Assembly (NCBI GenBank): GCA_036743375.1
Contig: DAINPP010000075.1
Span: forward strand, 1-10,492
Direction of reading: 5' to 3'
Origin: DAINPP01 sp036743375
GTDB taxonomy: Bacteria; Thermotogota; Thermotogae; MWEM01
Length of the DNA: 10,492 nucleotides
The position numbers and the translations under genes were made by a program. Shown here in pieces: positions 1 to 6,236 of this stretch. The notes below the pieces were generated by a model. That model did not search any database. It saw only the letters and a program-made list of their open reading frames with translations, and was not told where the DNA came from. Positions within the stretch are counted from its first letter, which is position 1; every line of letters begins with the position of its first letter.

Positions 1-91
1 ATTCTTGCAAAGGGAAAGCAGAAGGGGATCAACTCCAATTACTGACGAATAGAATAGTATAAAAATTAAATTACTTCTATGTGCTCGCAAG

Positions 92-129
92 GATAGAATT
101 CCTGTCTCTCTTCTTACAGGAATTCTATC
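92..129. repeat. Perfect 14-bp inverted repeat (hairpin) downstream of the serine hydrolase gene
   Basis: The arms GATAGAATTCCTGT (92-105) and ACAGGAATTCTATC (116-129) are perfectly complementary around a 10-base pyrimidine loop. It lies 30 bases beyond the stop of the minus-strand serine hydrolase gene, where a terminator or mRNA 3'-end stabilising hairpin would be expected. Neither strand has a run of T after the stem, so it is not a standard intrinsic terminator. It could also be a small dispersed repeat. Positions 1-91 show no gene. Confidence 0.6.
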
Positions 130-159
130 GTCAGGGGAAAAGGATCACTTTCAGGATGA

Positions 160-1488
160 TTACAGTTTTACCCGTTCAATTTCCCATACGCCATCTATAT
201 TAAGATAAAGCCTTGCCAATTTCTTGGAAAACTCATATCCGTTGTCACTGTTTGTCAGTACAATAACATAGCTGTTATTAGTTGGGTTTATAATCACGAT
301 GCTTTGCTGCCCCGGGTTTATGCCGGAATGCCAATAGGTAATAGTTTCACCCGTTTTTTCTGAAGCAATTCCGAGACACCAGCTATTATTATCATCAATT
401 GTGATTGTAGAGTCGAACATTTCTCCGTTCTTGTTATATTGTTCTAACAGTTCATCACAGAATTTTGACATATCTTTTGAAGTAGATCGCATGGAGTAGG
501 CACAATTGACATTTTCATTAAAAATGATACTTGGTACGGGAATAGAAAATGGGATAATTAGACCGATTGCTATTATTATCGCGGTATACAGAATAAAAGC
601 AGCATAATAGAGTCTTTTTGTTTTCCGCGTAACAAAGAGAATAATTATTCCAAGGATGGCAAATACTGCAAAGATTATCATTATTTTTGGAAATAAGGAG
701 AGTAACGCTCCCGAATTTATTAAACCAGCGACAAGAATGCTTATTGTGAAAAGCCGCTTTTTATTAAATTTCTTGAATTTTGAGATTATGCATACGAGAA
801 GGCCGATTATGAAGATAACCGAAAAGGATAGTATAAAAATGGTAAAACAGTATACTGTTAACGATTTTGAATGAATGTATGGAGTTACAACTTTACCGGG
901 TAAAAATGTGCTGTCATTCATCTTAAGTGGAACAAACACGTATTTTTGTGCGGCTGATTCAAAATCAAGACCGGAGACCTTTTCGATTATTTCTTGCAGA
1001 TACATGTAGCCTACACCCGAATAACTGAATTTTGTGCCGGGTTCAAAATAGATGTGCTTATCTATACCGAATTCAAAGGAGGGTGAAAATCCGGCAGAGT
1101 GAGACAGCAGTTGTCTTATGGTTATCTTTGAAAAGCGGGTGTCAGCAATTACCCACTCTTTATCAAGATATTTTTCTGCTTTATCATCTAAGTTAATCTT
1201 ATTTTCCTCTACGAGCTTATGGACTATATAGGCAGCCACCATTTTACCGTTTGAACCAATTTCAAATATAGAATTTTCGGTTACCTCATTTGAAGACAGA
1301 AAATCTTGCCTACCAAAATTCTCTGTAATTTTATTTTCTTCATTACGATAAACGATCGAACAGGTGTGTATATTGTATTCATTCATAAGATCGGCAATAT
1401 CAGGGGGACTCACCATATTCTCAGCAAGGGTGGTTATTCCGGAAATTACTAAAAAGACTACAAGCATCATAATACATTTTTTTGGCAT
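160..1488 (-). CDS. Membrane-anchored serine hydrolase, beta-lactamase/PBP-like family, with internal transmembrane block
   Basis: 442 residues. An N-terminal hydrophobic signal or anchor (about 5-22) is followed by a catalytic domain of the beta-lactamase/D-Ala-D-Ala peptidase-like family (Pfam Beta-lactamase type). Visible motifs are the nucleophile box S79-N-G-K82, the LLSHSAG segment at 127-133, Y156-S-G158 in the YSG version of the YxN box, and H387-S-G389 in place of KTG. Between the second and third boxes, residues about 208-320 form four hydrophobic helices (about 211-235, 246-265, 268-287, 293-313) with positive loops at 236-245 and 287-292. The even helix number and the charged loops put both catalytic halves outside the cell. 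The family includes peptidases, esterases and amidases, so the substrate is unknown and antibiotic hydrolysis should not be assumed. The start ATG has GGAG ten bases upstream. The gene is visibly more AT-rich than the efflux operon beside it, which hints at separate acquisition. Confidence 0.85.
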   Translation of the reverse strand: MPKKCIMMLVVFLVISGITTLAENMVSPPDIADLMNEYNIHTCSIVYRNEENKITENFGRQDFLSSNEVTENSIFEIGSNGKMVAAYIVHKLVEENKINLDDKAEKYLDKEWVIADTRFSKITIRQLLSHSAGFSPSFEFGIDKHIYFEPGTKFSYSGVGYMYLQEIIEKVSGLDFESAAQKYVFVPLKMNDSTFLPGKVVTPYIHSKSLTVYCFTIFILSFSVIFIIGLLVCIISKFKKFNKKRLFTISILVAGLINSGALLSLFPKIMIIFAVFAILGIIILFVTRKTKRLYYAAFILYTAIIIAIGLIIPFSIPVPSIIFNENVNCAYSMRSTSKDMSKFCDELLEQYNKNGEMFDSTITIDDNNSWCLGIASEKTGETITYWHSGINPGQQSIVIINPTNNSYVIVLTNSDNGYEFSKKLARLYLNIDGVWEIERVKL

Positions 1489-1844
1489 AGTTCATTATCT
1501 CCTCATATAAAATTCGTGAAATGTCCTAATCGCACTATTAATCCTTTTTAAATTAACATAAGGTGGAAATACGATTAAGATAGAAAAATATGTTACCGTT
1601 TATTCCTCTGCGTTTTAGTCGACTTCAACCGTGAATAAACTGAACATACTTTTCGCAAAGTTGTTTTTTTAATGTAGCCATTACTATCAACAATATCGTG
1701 TATTCATTGTGTTTTTATTGATACGCAAAGCAGCCATATATCTTGGTTAATTTCTTTGAAGTGTTGCGATGTGATAGAATTCTTCATTAAGCGACAGGGT
1801 ATATATCTGATGATTCTAAACGAAAAAGAATAGTATCGAATCTT
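1489..1844. other. Intergenic stretch without a supported gene
   Basis: About 350 AT-rich bases separate two minus-strand genes. Only the ribosome binding site of the serine hydrolase gene (GGAG, near 1500) at one end and the terminator hairpin of the efflux gene at the other can be assigned. I found no open frame with a credible start, no RNA gene and no convincing promoter pair, although the serine hydrolase promoter presumably lies here. Confidence 0.5.
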
Positions 1845-1850
1845 CTATTC
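1823..1850 (-). terminator. Probable intrinsic terminator of the tetR-MFS operon
   Basis: Read on the minus strand, GAATAG (1850-1845) pairs with CTATTC (1833-1828) across an 11-base loop and runs straight into five T residues (1827-1823). The first arm contains the stop codon of the efflux gene, so terminator and stop overlap. The stem has only six base pairs and is AT-rich, so it is probably modest in strength. Confidence 0.5.
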
Positions 1851-3122
1851 CTGATCAACGAGCTCGTAGTGATTAGCTTTTTCTGTTTCTTTTCCCATAG
1901 AGAATACAAACGCAAAGACAAAGAGTGTGATTCCTGCGAGAATCAGCATGAGTCCGATGCCTCTTCCCTCACCGGTTCCGATGATTTTTCCCAGACTACC
2001 GGAAAGAAAGCCGTTTTCTTCAAGCATGGGGTTAAAGATGAAATCTGCCAGAACACCGCTGATGGCATAGGCGATCAGAAAGCCAGTCTGCGTCAGAACG
2101 CTTATGATTCCCCACGCTCTTCCCTGCAAGTCATTTGGAATGTTTTTACGCACGAGGACATCGGCACAGGTGTTGACGAACGGCAATGCAACGAAGAACA
2201 GCATACAGTAAACGATAATCAGCGGTATATTAACGGTAGTGCCGACAAGCGCCATGAAAATACCCGTGAACATAAGCGAAACCTTTAGGATTCCAGAGTG
2301 GTTCTTTTTGATGTTCAACGCACTGATGACAACACTGCCGATCAGCATTCCGATGGCGCTGATGGATTCCATAAAGCCGAGTGTCTTTTCATCTGCAAAG
2401 GAAAGAATCATAGGTGTCATCAACATCTGAAGGAAGGCGATGAAAAAACAGACAAATGCCATCAGTATGACCAGTTTCTTCACCACTTTGTTTCCGGTGA
2501 TGCTCTTCATTCCCTCTTTCATCTCTTTTCTGAATGAGGTCTCTTTTCTCACCTTTTTTTCGGATTTGATATGTTTTTTTACGGTGAACACCGTGAAAAC
2601 GGTTACAAAAAAAGTTGCGATGTCGATAATGAGAATCGTCTGAATGTTGCTGAACGCAAGGATGAGTCCCGCCAGAACCGGTGAGATTAAAAACTTGGAT
2701 GAATTGGCCATCTGAACCAAACCGCTTGCTTTTGCGTATTCCTGATCGGTCAACAGATCGGTTATGGTTGCCCGATAAGCCGGTTCAAGCAGGGAAACAA
2801 AAATTGCACTGATGGTGATCCCGATACAGATCGGCAAAACGCCAGTGTGCCCGGTCTGCATGGCGATCAGGATAAAGAGCAATCCGATAGCCGAAAAGGC
2901 ATCTCCAATAATCATCATCAGTCTGCGGTCATACCGGTCTGCGAGAATACCGCCAACCGGATTCAACAGGATCGTCGGTAGATAGGCAAGAAGCGTGGTG
3001 ATGGAAACCCACACGGCACTTCCGGTGAGCTGATAGACATAAACGGAAACGGCAAAAGCCGTCATGCCACTGCCGATACAGGAGATTAATTCACCAAACC
3101 AAATTAACATAAAGTGTTTCAT
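1845..3122 (-). CDS. MFS efflux transporter (drug:H+ antiporter, MefA/Tap-like DHA3 type)
   Basis: 425 residues that are almost entirely hydrophobic helices, consistent with the 12-helix major facilitator fold and the usual family length of about 400-430. The signature motif A loop between helices 2 and 3 is clear: GGILADRYDRR at residues 57-67. Two basic cytoplasmic loops (around residues 187-213 and 270-276) separate the later helices. Sequence style resembles the macrolide/multidrug exporters of the DHA3 group, which expel small amphipathic compounds using the proton gradient. The actual substrate cannot be read from sequence. The start ATG has a strong GGAGG six bases upstream. It lies 23 bases after a TetR-family gene on the same strand and is almost certainly co-transcribed with it and derepressed when that regulator binds its ligand. 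Confidence 0.9.
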   Translation of the reverse strand: MKHFMLIWFGELISCIGSGMTAFAVSVYVYQLTGSAVWVSITTLLAYLPTILLNPVGGILADRYDRRLMMIIGDAFSAIGLLFILIAMQTGHTGVLPICIGITISAIFVSLLEPAYRATITDLLTDQEYAKASGLVQMANSSKFLISPVLAGLILAFSNIQTILIIDIATFFVTVFTVFTVKKHIKSEKKVRKETSFRKEMKEGMKSITGNKVVKKLVILMAFVCFFIAFLQMLMTPMILSFADEKTLGFMESISAIGMLIGSVVISALNIKKNHSGILKVSLMFTGIFMALVGTTVNIPLIIVYCMLFFVALPFVNTCADVLVRKNIPNDLQGRAWGIISVLTQTGFLIAYAISGVLADFIFNPMLEENGFLSGSLGKIIGTGEGRGIGLMLILAGITLFVFAFVFSMGKETEKANHYELVDQE

Positions 3123-3145
3123 AGTATCCTCCGGGATTGTTCAGT

Positions 3146-3769
3146 TTATTTTGACTGTTCAAAACAAAGTTTTAAAAAGCTGTTTTCAGGCACGCATAGC
3201 ATCTTTTCGAGTAAGGTGATCAGTGCTGTTAAAATCCTTTGCCGGGTGGTTTCATCAAAATTGAACGATTCTTCATCAATTAATGTCAACGACGCCGCAA
3301 GGAAAATCTGCATGTATTCCAACGGGAATTTACACTCCCACTGCCTCTTTTCGATACCTTCTTCTATGATTTTCTGCAAAAGAGGTCCCACCTTAAGGAT
3401 AATCTGGGTTAAAATGTTCTGATGCAGAAGAACGTTTTCTGATCTGTGTATCTCATCCATTATTACCTCTCCCACCTTTTGCTGCACGTTCATCGCCATA
3501 AAGGCCTCCAGAAACTTTGTTTCCGGTGAAAGGGGGCTATCGATGATCTCGTTGATTCGCTCGATGATGATGTCGTTGTATCTTGAAACGATGGCATCCA
3601 GCACTTCCCTTTTTGATTTGAAGTAATAGTAAAAGGTTCCCTTGGCGATGTCTACCGCTTTTAAAATGTCGTTGATGGTACATTTTTCATAGCCTTTCGT
3701 CGCAAATAATTTTTCCGCGGTATCAAGGATTTCCGTTCTTCTCTCATCGTGTTTTTTTATCGTGCGCAT
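3146..3769 (-). CDS. TetR-family transcriptional regulator of the adjacent efflux gene
   Basis: 207 residues, typical for the family. The N-terminal DNA-binding domain (about 8-56) shows the usual pattern RRTEILDTAEKLFATKGYEK followed by the helix-turn-helix TINDILKAVDIAKGTFYYYF at 31-50. The remaining helical portion is the variable ligand-binding and dimerisation domain. It is first in a two-gene operon with the MFS transporter, 23 bases apart, and its own promoter carries a palindrome at the predicted start of transcription. By family precedent it represses its own operon until a toxic small molecule binds. The start ATG has AGAGGTGAG a few bases upstream. The ligand is unknown. Confidence is high for the family and moderate for the autoregulation. 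Confidence 0.93.
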   Translation of the reverse strand: MRTIKKHDERRTEILDTAEKLFATKGYEKCTINDILKAVDIAKGTFYYYFKSKREVLDAIVSRYNDIIIERINEIIDSPLSPETKFLEAFMAMNVQQKVGEVIMDEIHRSENVLLHQNILTQIILKVGPLLQKIIEEGIEKRQWECKFPLEYMQIFLAASLTLIDEESFNFDETTRQRILTALITLLEKMLCVPENSFLKLCFEQSK

Positions 3770-3788
3770 CTACTCACCTCTTTAAATG

Positions 3789-3807
3789 TAAACCGACCGT
3801 CGGTCTA
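3789..3807. promoter_or_regulatory. Operator palindrome of the tetR-MFS operon
   Basis: ACCGAC and GTCGGT are perfect inverted arms around one central base (3792-3804), with two more matching pairs after one mismatch on each side, giving 19 bp in all. It lies between the -10 box and the tetR start codon, over the expected transcription start. Odd-centred palindromes of this size and place are typical TetR-family operators. Confidence 0.8.
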
Positions 3808-3812
3808 TAAAT

Positions 3813-3841
3813 ACTATAACATTTCTTTTTCTAAAAGTCAA
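3813..3841 (-). promoter_or_regulatory. Sigma-A-type promoter of the tetR-MFS operon
   Basis: On the minus strand a -35 box TTGACT (3841-3836) and a -10 box TATAGT (3818-3813) are separated by exactly 17 bases. Transcription would start near 3806, inside the palindromic operator, so a bound repressor would block initiation. Confidence 0.8.
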
Positions 3842-3869
3842 CCGCTGAAAAATTAAAATGATTGAAGGG

Positions 3870-3897
3870 AAAAGACATCAGATACTGATGTCTTTTT
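3870..3897 (-). terminator. Intrinsic terminator of the short-chain dehydrogenase gene
   Basis: A 12-bp stem, AAAAGACATCAG against CTGATGTCTTTT, closes a three-base loop 22 bases beyond the dehydrogenase stop codon. The lower stem is A/T, so a short U-run ends the hairpin on the minus strand. The complementary A-run makes it weakly bidirectional. It insulates the dehydrogenase from the tetR promoter that begins just beyond. Confidence 0.75.
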
Positions 3898-3919
3898 AAG
3901 GGAGAATAGCAAAAGAGAA

Positions 3920-4714
3920 TTATTCAATCAGAATCTTCTGATTCTGCGAAGTGTCGGAGGCATAATCAAACAGGGGATCGCTCAATCTGAAAGCAAAAGT
4001 CCCTCTGTCGATGAGACCGACCGTTTTTTCACTGTCATAGAGCTTTAAAAGAAATTCTGCCATCTCTTCACTTGTATGATATTTTCCAAATTGTTTGTCA
4101 TAGTCGTAATGAGCCACGTCATTTGCCGTTTTACCGAATTCTGTCTTTGTAGCAGCTGGGGCAAGCAGTTTGACCTTCATCTTTGCCTGAGTCTGTTCCA
4201 TTTCCCTTGCAAGCCCTTCTGTGAAACTACTGACGTAGAATTTTGTGGCGCAGTAAGTGACGGCATTCGGTACAATGGTATATCCACCGGCTGAAGAAAC
4301 GTTGATCAGCTGCGTTCCTTCACTGTCTTTATAATCGCTGATAAAGAGGGATGAGAGAATGGTCAGCGTTTCAACGTTCAGATGCAGCATTTTTTCAACC
4401 TTTTGTAAATCCTGATCGGCCACTTTCGCGTAATTTCCAAATCCGGCATTGTTAATCCATGTTTCAATGGGGTAAATCCTTAAGTCTTCATAAAGCTGAT
4501 AGACATTTTCGCTGATGGACAGATCACAGCCTTTGATGATGACATCGACTTCCGGATACTTTTCTGAAATTTCATTCTTTAACGATTCGAGCTGATTCAA
4601 CCTGCGTGCCACGACGATGATGTTTTTACCCCTACTGGTAAAGGCCTTTGCCGTTTCATATCCGATTCCCGAACTTGCCCCGGTTATGACCGTATATTTT
4701 TCGCTTTCTTTCAT
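3920..4714 (-). CDS. Short-chain dehydrogenase/reductase (classical SDR)
   Basis: 264 residues with a single Rossmann-fold domain. The cofactor loop TGASSGIG is at 11-18, the basic pair R37-R38 after the second strand suggests NADP(H), and NNAG is at 88-91. The catalytic set is N113, S141, Y154 and K158, with YCATK as the YxxxK box and serine 13 residues before tyrosine. All catalytic residues are present, so it should be an active soluble oxidoreductase on a carbonyl or alcohol. The substrate is not evident. The start ATG has GAGGAGGT upstream. It is transcribed divergently from a MerR-family gene through a promoter with the MerR-type long spacer. Regulation by that protein is therefore likely, perhaps in response to an aldehyde or other electrophile as in AdhR-like systems. 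That last step is inference. Confidence 0.9.
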   Translation of the reverse strand: MKESEKYTVITGASSGIGYETAKAFTSRGKNIIVVARRLNQLESLKNEISEKYPEVDVIIKGCDLSISENVYQLYEDLRIYPIETWINNAGFGNYAKVADQDLQKVEKMLHLNVETLTILSSLFISDYKDSEGTQLINVSSAGGYTIVPNAVTYCATKFYVSSFTEGLAREMEQTQAKMKVKLLAPAATKTEFGKTANDVAHYDYDKQFGKYHTSEEMAEFLLKLYDSEKTVGLIDRGTFAFRLSDPLFDYASDTSQNQKILIE

Positions 4715-4745
4715 TGTTCTTTACCTCCTCAGATGATATAATTCG

Positions 4746-4776
4746 ACTATACAATGTAGAGTCGACTCTATGTCAA
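4746..4776 (-). promoter_or_regulatory. MerR-type promoter/operator for the short-chain dehydrogenase gene
   Basis: On the minus strand TTGACA (4776-4771) and TATAGT (4751-4746) are separated by 19 bases rather than 17. The spacer holds a perfect 14-bp palindrome, TAGAGTCGACTCTA (4757-4770). An overlong spacer occupied by a dyad is the hallmark of MerR-family activation, in which the bound activator untwists DNA to realign the two boxes. The adjacent MerR gene supplies the expected activator. Confidence 0.85.
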
Positions 4777-4780
4777 TGGT

Positions 4781-5164
4781 TTGGGAGTGATTTTTATATA
4801 TTATTCGATAGGAGAATTTTCAAAGCTGACGGATCTTGGAATACATACCCTGCGTTATTATGAGCAGGAAAAACTCATCATCCCAGAACGAAACAGCAGT
4901 AACCGTCGTCGATATTCGGATAAGGATATCGTCTGGATCGATTTTATCAAGAGACTGAAGGATACCGGCATGCCCATCAAACAGATCAGATTGTATGCGG
5001 AGCTCAGGGCGACAGGTGATTCAACGCTTGAAGAAAGAATGGAATTGTTGATACGGCATCGTGAGGTGTTGAATGAGGAAATCGGCAAGTTACAGGCGCA
5101 TATGGACAAATTGGATGAAAAGATCGCGTTTTATCGTGAGACCATCTCAGAAAGGGGGGGATAA
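4781..5164 (+). CDS. MerR-family transcriptional regulator (AdhR/NmlR-like)
   Basis: Up to 127 residues. The N-terminal winged helix-turn-helix reads YYSIGEFSKLTDLGIHTLRYYEQEKLI, followed by the wing RNSSNRRRYSDKD. Then come the segment FIKRLKDTGMPIKQIRLYAEL and a C-terminal dimerisation coiled coil (about the last 45 residues). No cysteine occurs in the protein, so it is not a metal or thiol-switch sensor of the classical kind. The start is uncertain. The coordinates use the most upstream in-frame start-like codon (TTG), and a GTG follows at 4787, but neither has a ribosome binding site. Family members usually begin right at the YYSIGEF segment, which here follows an ATA at 4796 placed eight bases after GGGAG. 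It probably controls the divergent dehydrogenase and itself from the shared 66-base gap. Confidence 0.88.
   Translation: MGVIFIYYSIGEFSKLTDLGIHTLRYYEQEKLIIPERNSSNRRRYSDKDIVWIDFIKRLKDTGMPIKQIRLYAELRATGDSTLEERMELLIRHREVLNEEIGKLQAHMDKLDEKIAFYRETISERGG
4783..4787 (+). promoter_or_regulatory. Ribosome binding site that questions the MerR start
   Basis: GGGAG is the only Shine-Dalgarno-like sequence near the gene's 5' end. It lies within or overlaps the upstream TTG and GTG candidates, so it cannot serve them. It is correctly spaced for the ATA at 4796 (or, closer, the ATT at 4790). Confidence 0.5.
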
Positions 5165-5243
5165 ATTCCCCATTCCCTATTTCGTTCAAAAATATGATAA
5201 AATGGTTATCGGGGAGTTTTAATTCCACGATTCCAATAGAAAC

Positions 5244-5250
5244 AGAGGTG
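5244..5250 (+). promoter_or_regulatory. Ribosome binding site fixing a TTG start for phoH
   Basis: AGAGGTG precedes the TTG at 5256 at normal spacing. An out-of-frame ATG at 5252 is too close to the site and opens only a short frame, so TTG is the best phoH start. Confidence 0.65.
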
Positions 5251-5255
5251 TATGA

Positions 5256-6236
5256 TTGTTATTGAAACTATCAAAAGTTAAGGTCCCCCATGATGTGGAG
5301 ATGATTTATCTTCTCGGTCAGCATGACTCACTACTCAGAAAGGTGCAGGAATATTTTGCTGTCGAGATCAGTATTGTAGACGATGAGTTATGGATTCGGG
5401 GGACGAATGAAAATAACGTGTCTAATGCGGAGAAATTTTTTCTGGAGATGATCGCAGCGGTACAGAAAGATCATTTTCCCGATCAAATGGAGATAGAATA
5501 CCTGTTGACGAGGAGTAAAGTGAGCGAAAATAAAGAAGAGAATTATAAGACTTTTTCGGCAGTTGTTGAAGAGAGAAAGACTTTCTTAAAGAAGGCAAAA
5601 GTCAGGGCCAAGACTTCAGGACAGGCAAAGTATATGGAGGCCATGAGAGACAACGATATCGTATTTGCTATAGGACCTGCGGGTACCGGGAAGACTTATC
5701 TTGCCGTTGCCATGGCGGTAGAAGCCTTGAGAAACAACGAGGTGAAGCGTATCATCCTAACGAGACCTGCGGTAGAGGCCGGGGAGAGCCTTGGTTTTCT
5801 TCCAGGCAGTCTTGTGGATAAGGTGGATCCTTATCTCAGACCGCTCTTTGATGCCATGTACGATATGATCACACCTGAAAAATTTCAATATATGAGAGAA
5901 CAGAATATCATAGAGATCGCCCCGCTCGCCTATATGAGGGGGAGAACGCTGAACAATGCCTTTATCATCCTCGATGAGGCACAGAATACCACCGTTCAGC
6001 AGATGAAGATGTTCCTGACCCGAACGGGATTCTATTCCAAAGTGGTTATCACCGGGGATATCACGCAGATCGATTTGAAACCCGGACTGAAGTCCGGATT
6101 GCTGCAGAGCGAGAAAATATTAAAGAATATAGATGGCATAGCCTTTACGTATCTTGGGAAGAACGATGTGGTAAGGCATCCACTTGTTAAGGAGATTATT
6201 CATGCCTATGAACAGGCAGAAAAGTCGGACAGTTAA
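5256..6236 (+). CDS. phoH: PhoH-family ATPase (YbeZ-like)
   Basis: 326 residues, the normal length for chromosomal PhoH. An N-terminal region of about 110 residues resembles the small KH-like RNA-binding part, followed by a P-loop ATPase domain. Visible motifs are Walker A GPAGTGKT at 140-147, LTRPAVEAGESLGFLPG at 168-184, Walker B FIILDEAQN at 236-244 with D240/E241, the sensor-like ITGDITQIDL at 265-274, and the terminal RHPLV at 307-311. PhoH proteins are cytoplasmic ATPases linked to ribosome/rRNA metabolism, usually through the RNase YbeY, and their exact role is poorly defined. The start is TTG with AGAGGTG upstream. The 91-base gap before it contains a TATGATAAAAT stretch that could be a -10 region, but no matching -35. 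The 3' end overlaps the next gene, so the two are translationally coupled. Confidence 0.95.
   Translation: MLLKLSKVKVPHDVEMIYLLGQHDSLLRKVQEYFAVEISIVDDELWIRGTNENNVSNAEKFFLEMIAAVQKDHFPDQMEIEYLLTRSKVSENKEENYKTFSAVVEERKTFLKKAKVRAKTSGQAKYMEAMRDNDIVFAIGPAGTGKTYLAVAMAVEALRNNEVKRIILTRPAVEAGESLGFLPGSLVDKVDPYLRPLFDAMYDMITPEKFQYMREQNIIEIAPLAYMRGRTLNNAFIILDEAQNTTVQQMKMFLTRTGFYSKVVITGDITQIDLKPGLKSGLLQSEKILKNIDGIAFTYLGKNDVVRHPLVKEIIHAYEQAEKSDS
6189..6194 (+). promoter_or_regulatory. Ribosome binding site fixing the pgpH start
   Basis: AAGGAG, inside the phoH coding sequence, is followed after seven bases by the ATG at 6202. This argues for starting the HD-hydrolase at 6202 rather than at the in-frame TTG at 6184, which lies upstream of the site. 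Confidence 0.75.

Noticed and set aside
656..874. Plus-strand open frame inside the serine hydrolase gene
   Set aside because: It is the complement of the membrane-helix segment, has no ribosome binding site or recognisable domain, and the minus-strand gene is clearly real.
160..1488. Calling the serine hydrolase an antibiotic-resistance beta-lactamase
   Set aside because: The motifs define a broad superfamily of peptidases and esterases. The YSG and HSG variants and the membrane insertion do not match known resistance enzymes.
1869..2643. Several plus-strand open frames across the efflux gene
   Set aside because: All are antisense shadows of a well-supported MFS gene. They have no start signals and low-complexity or implausible composition.
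5165..5216. Possible terminator or leader structure between the MerR gene and phoH (TTCCCC near 5166 against GGGGAG near 5211)
   Set aside because: The arms are short, need a loop of about 40 bases, and the AT-rich region beyond is not a clean T-run. It is too weak to call.
6184..6201. Upstream TTG start for the HD hydrolase
   Set aside because: It lies upstream of the AAGGAG ribosome binding site, which is correctly placed for the ATG at 6202.
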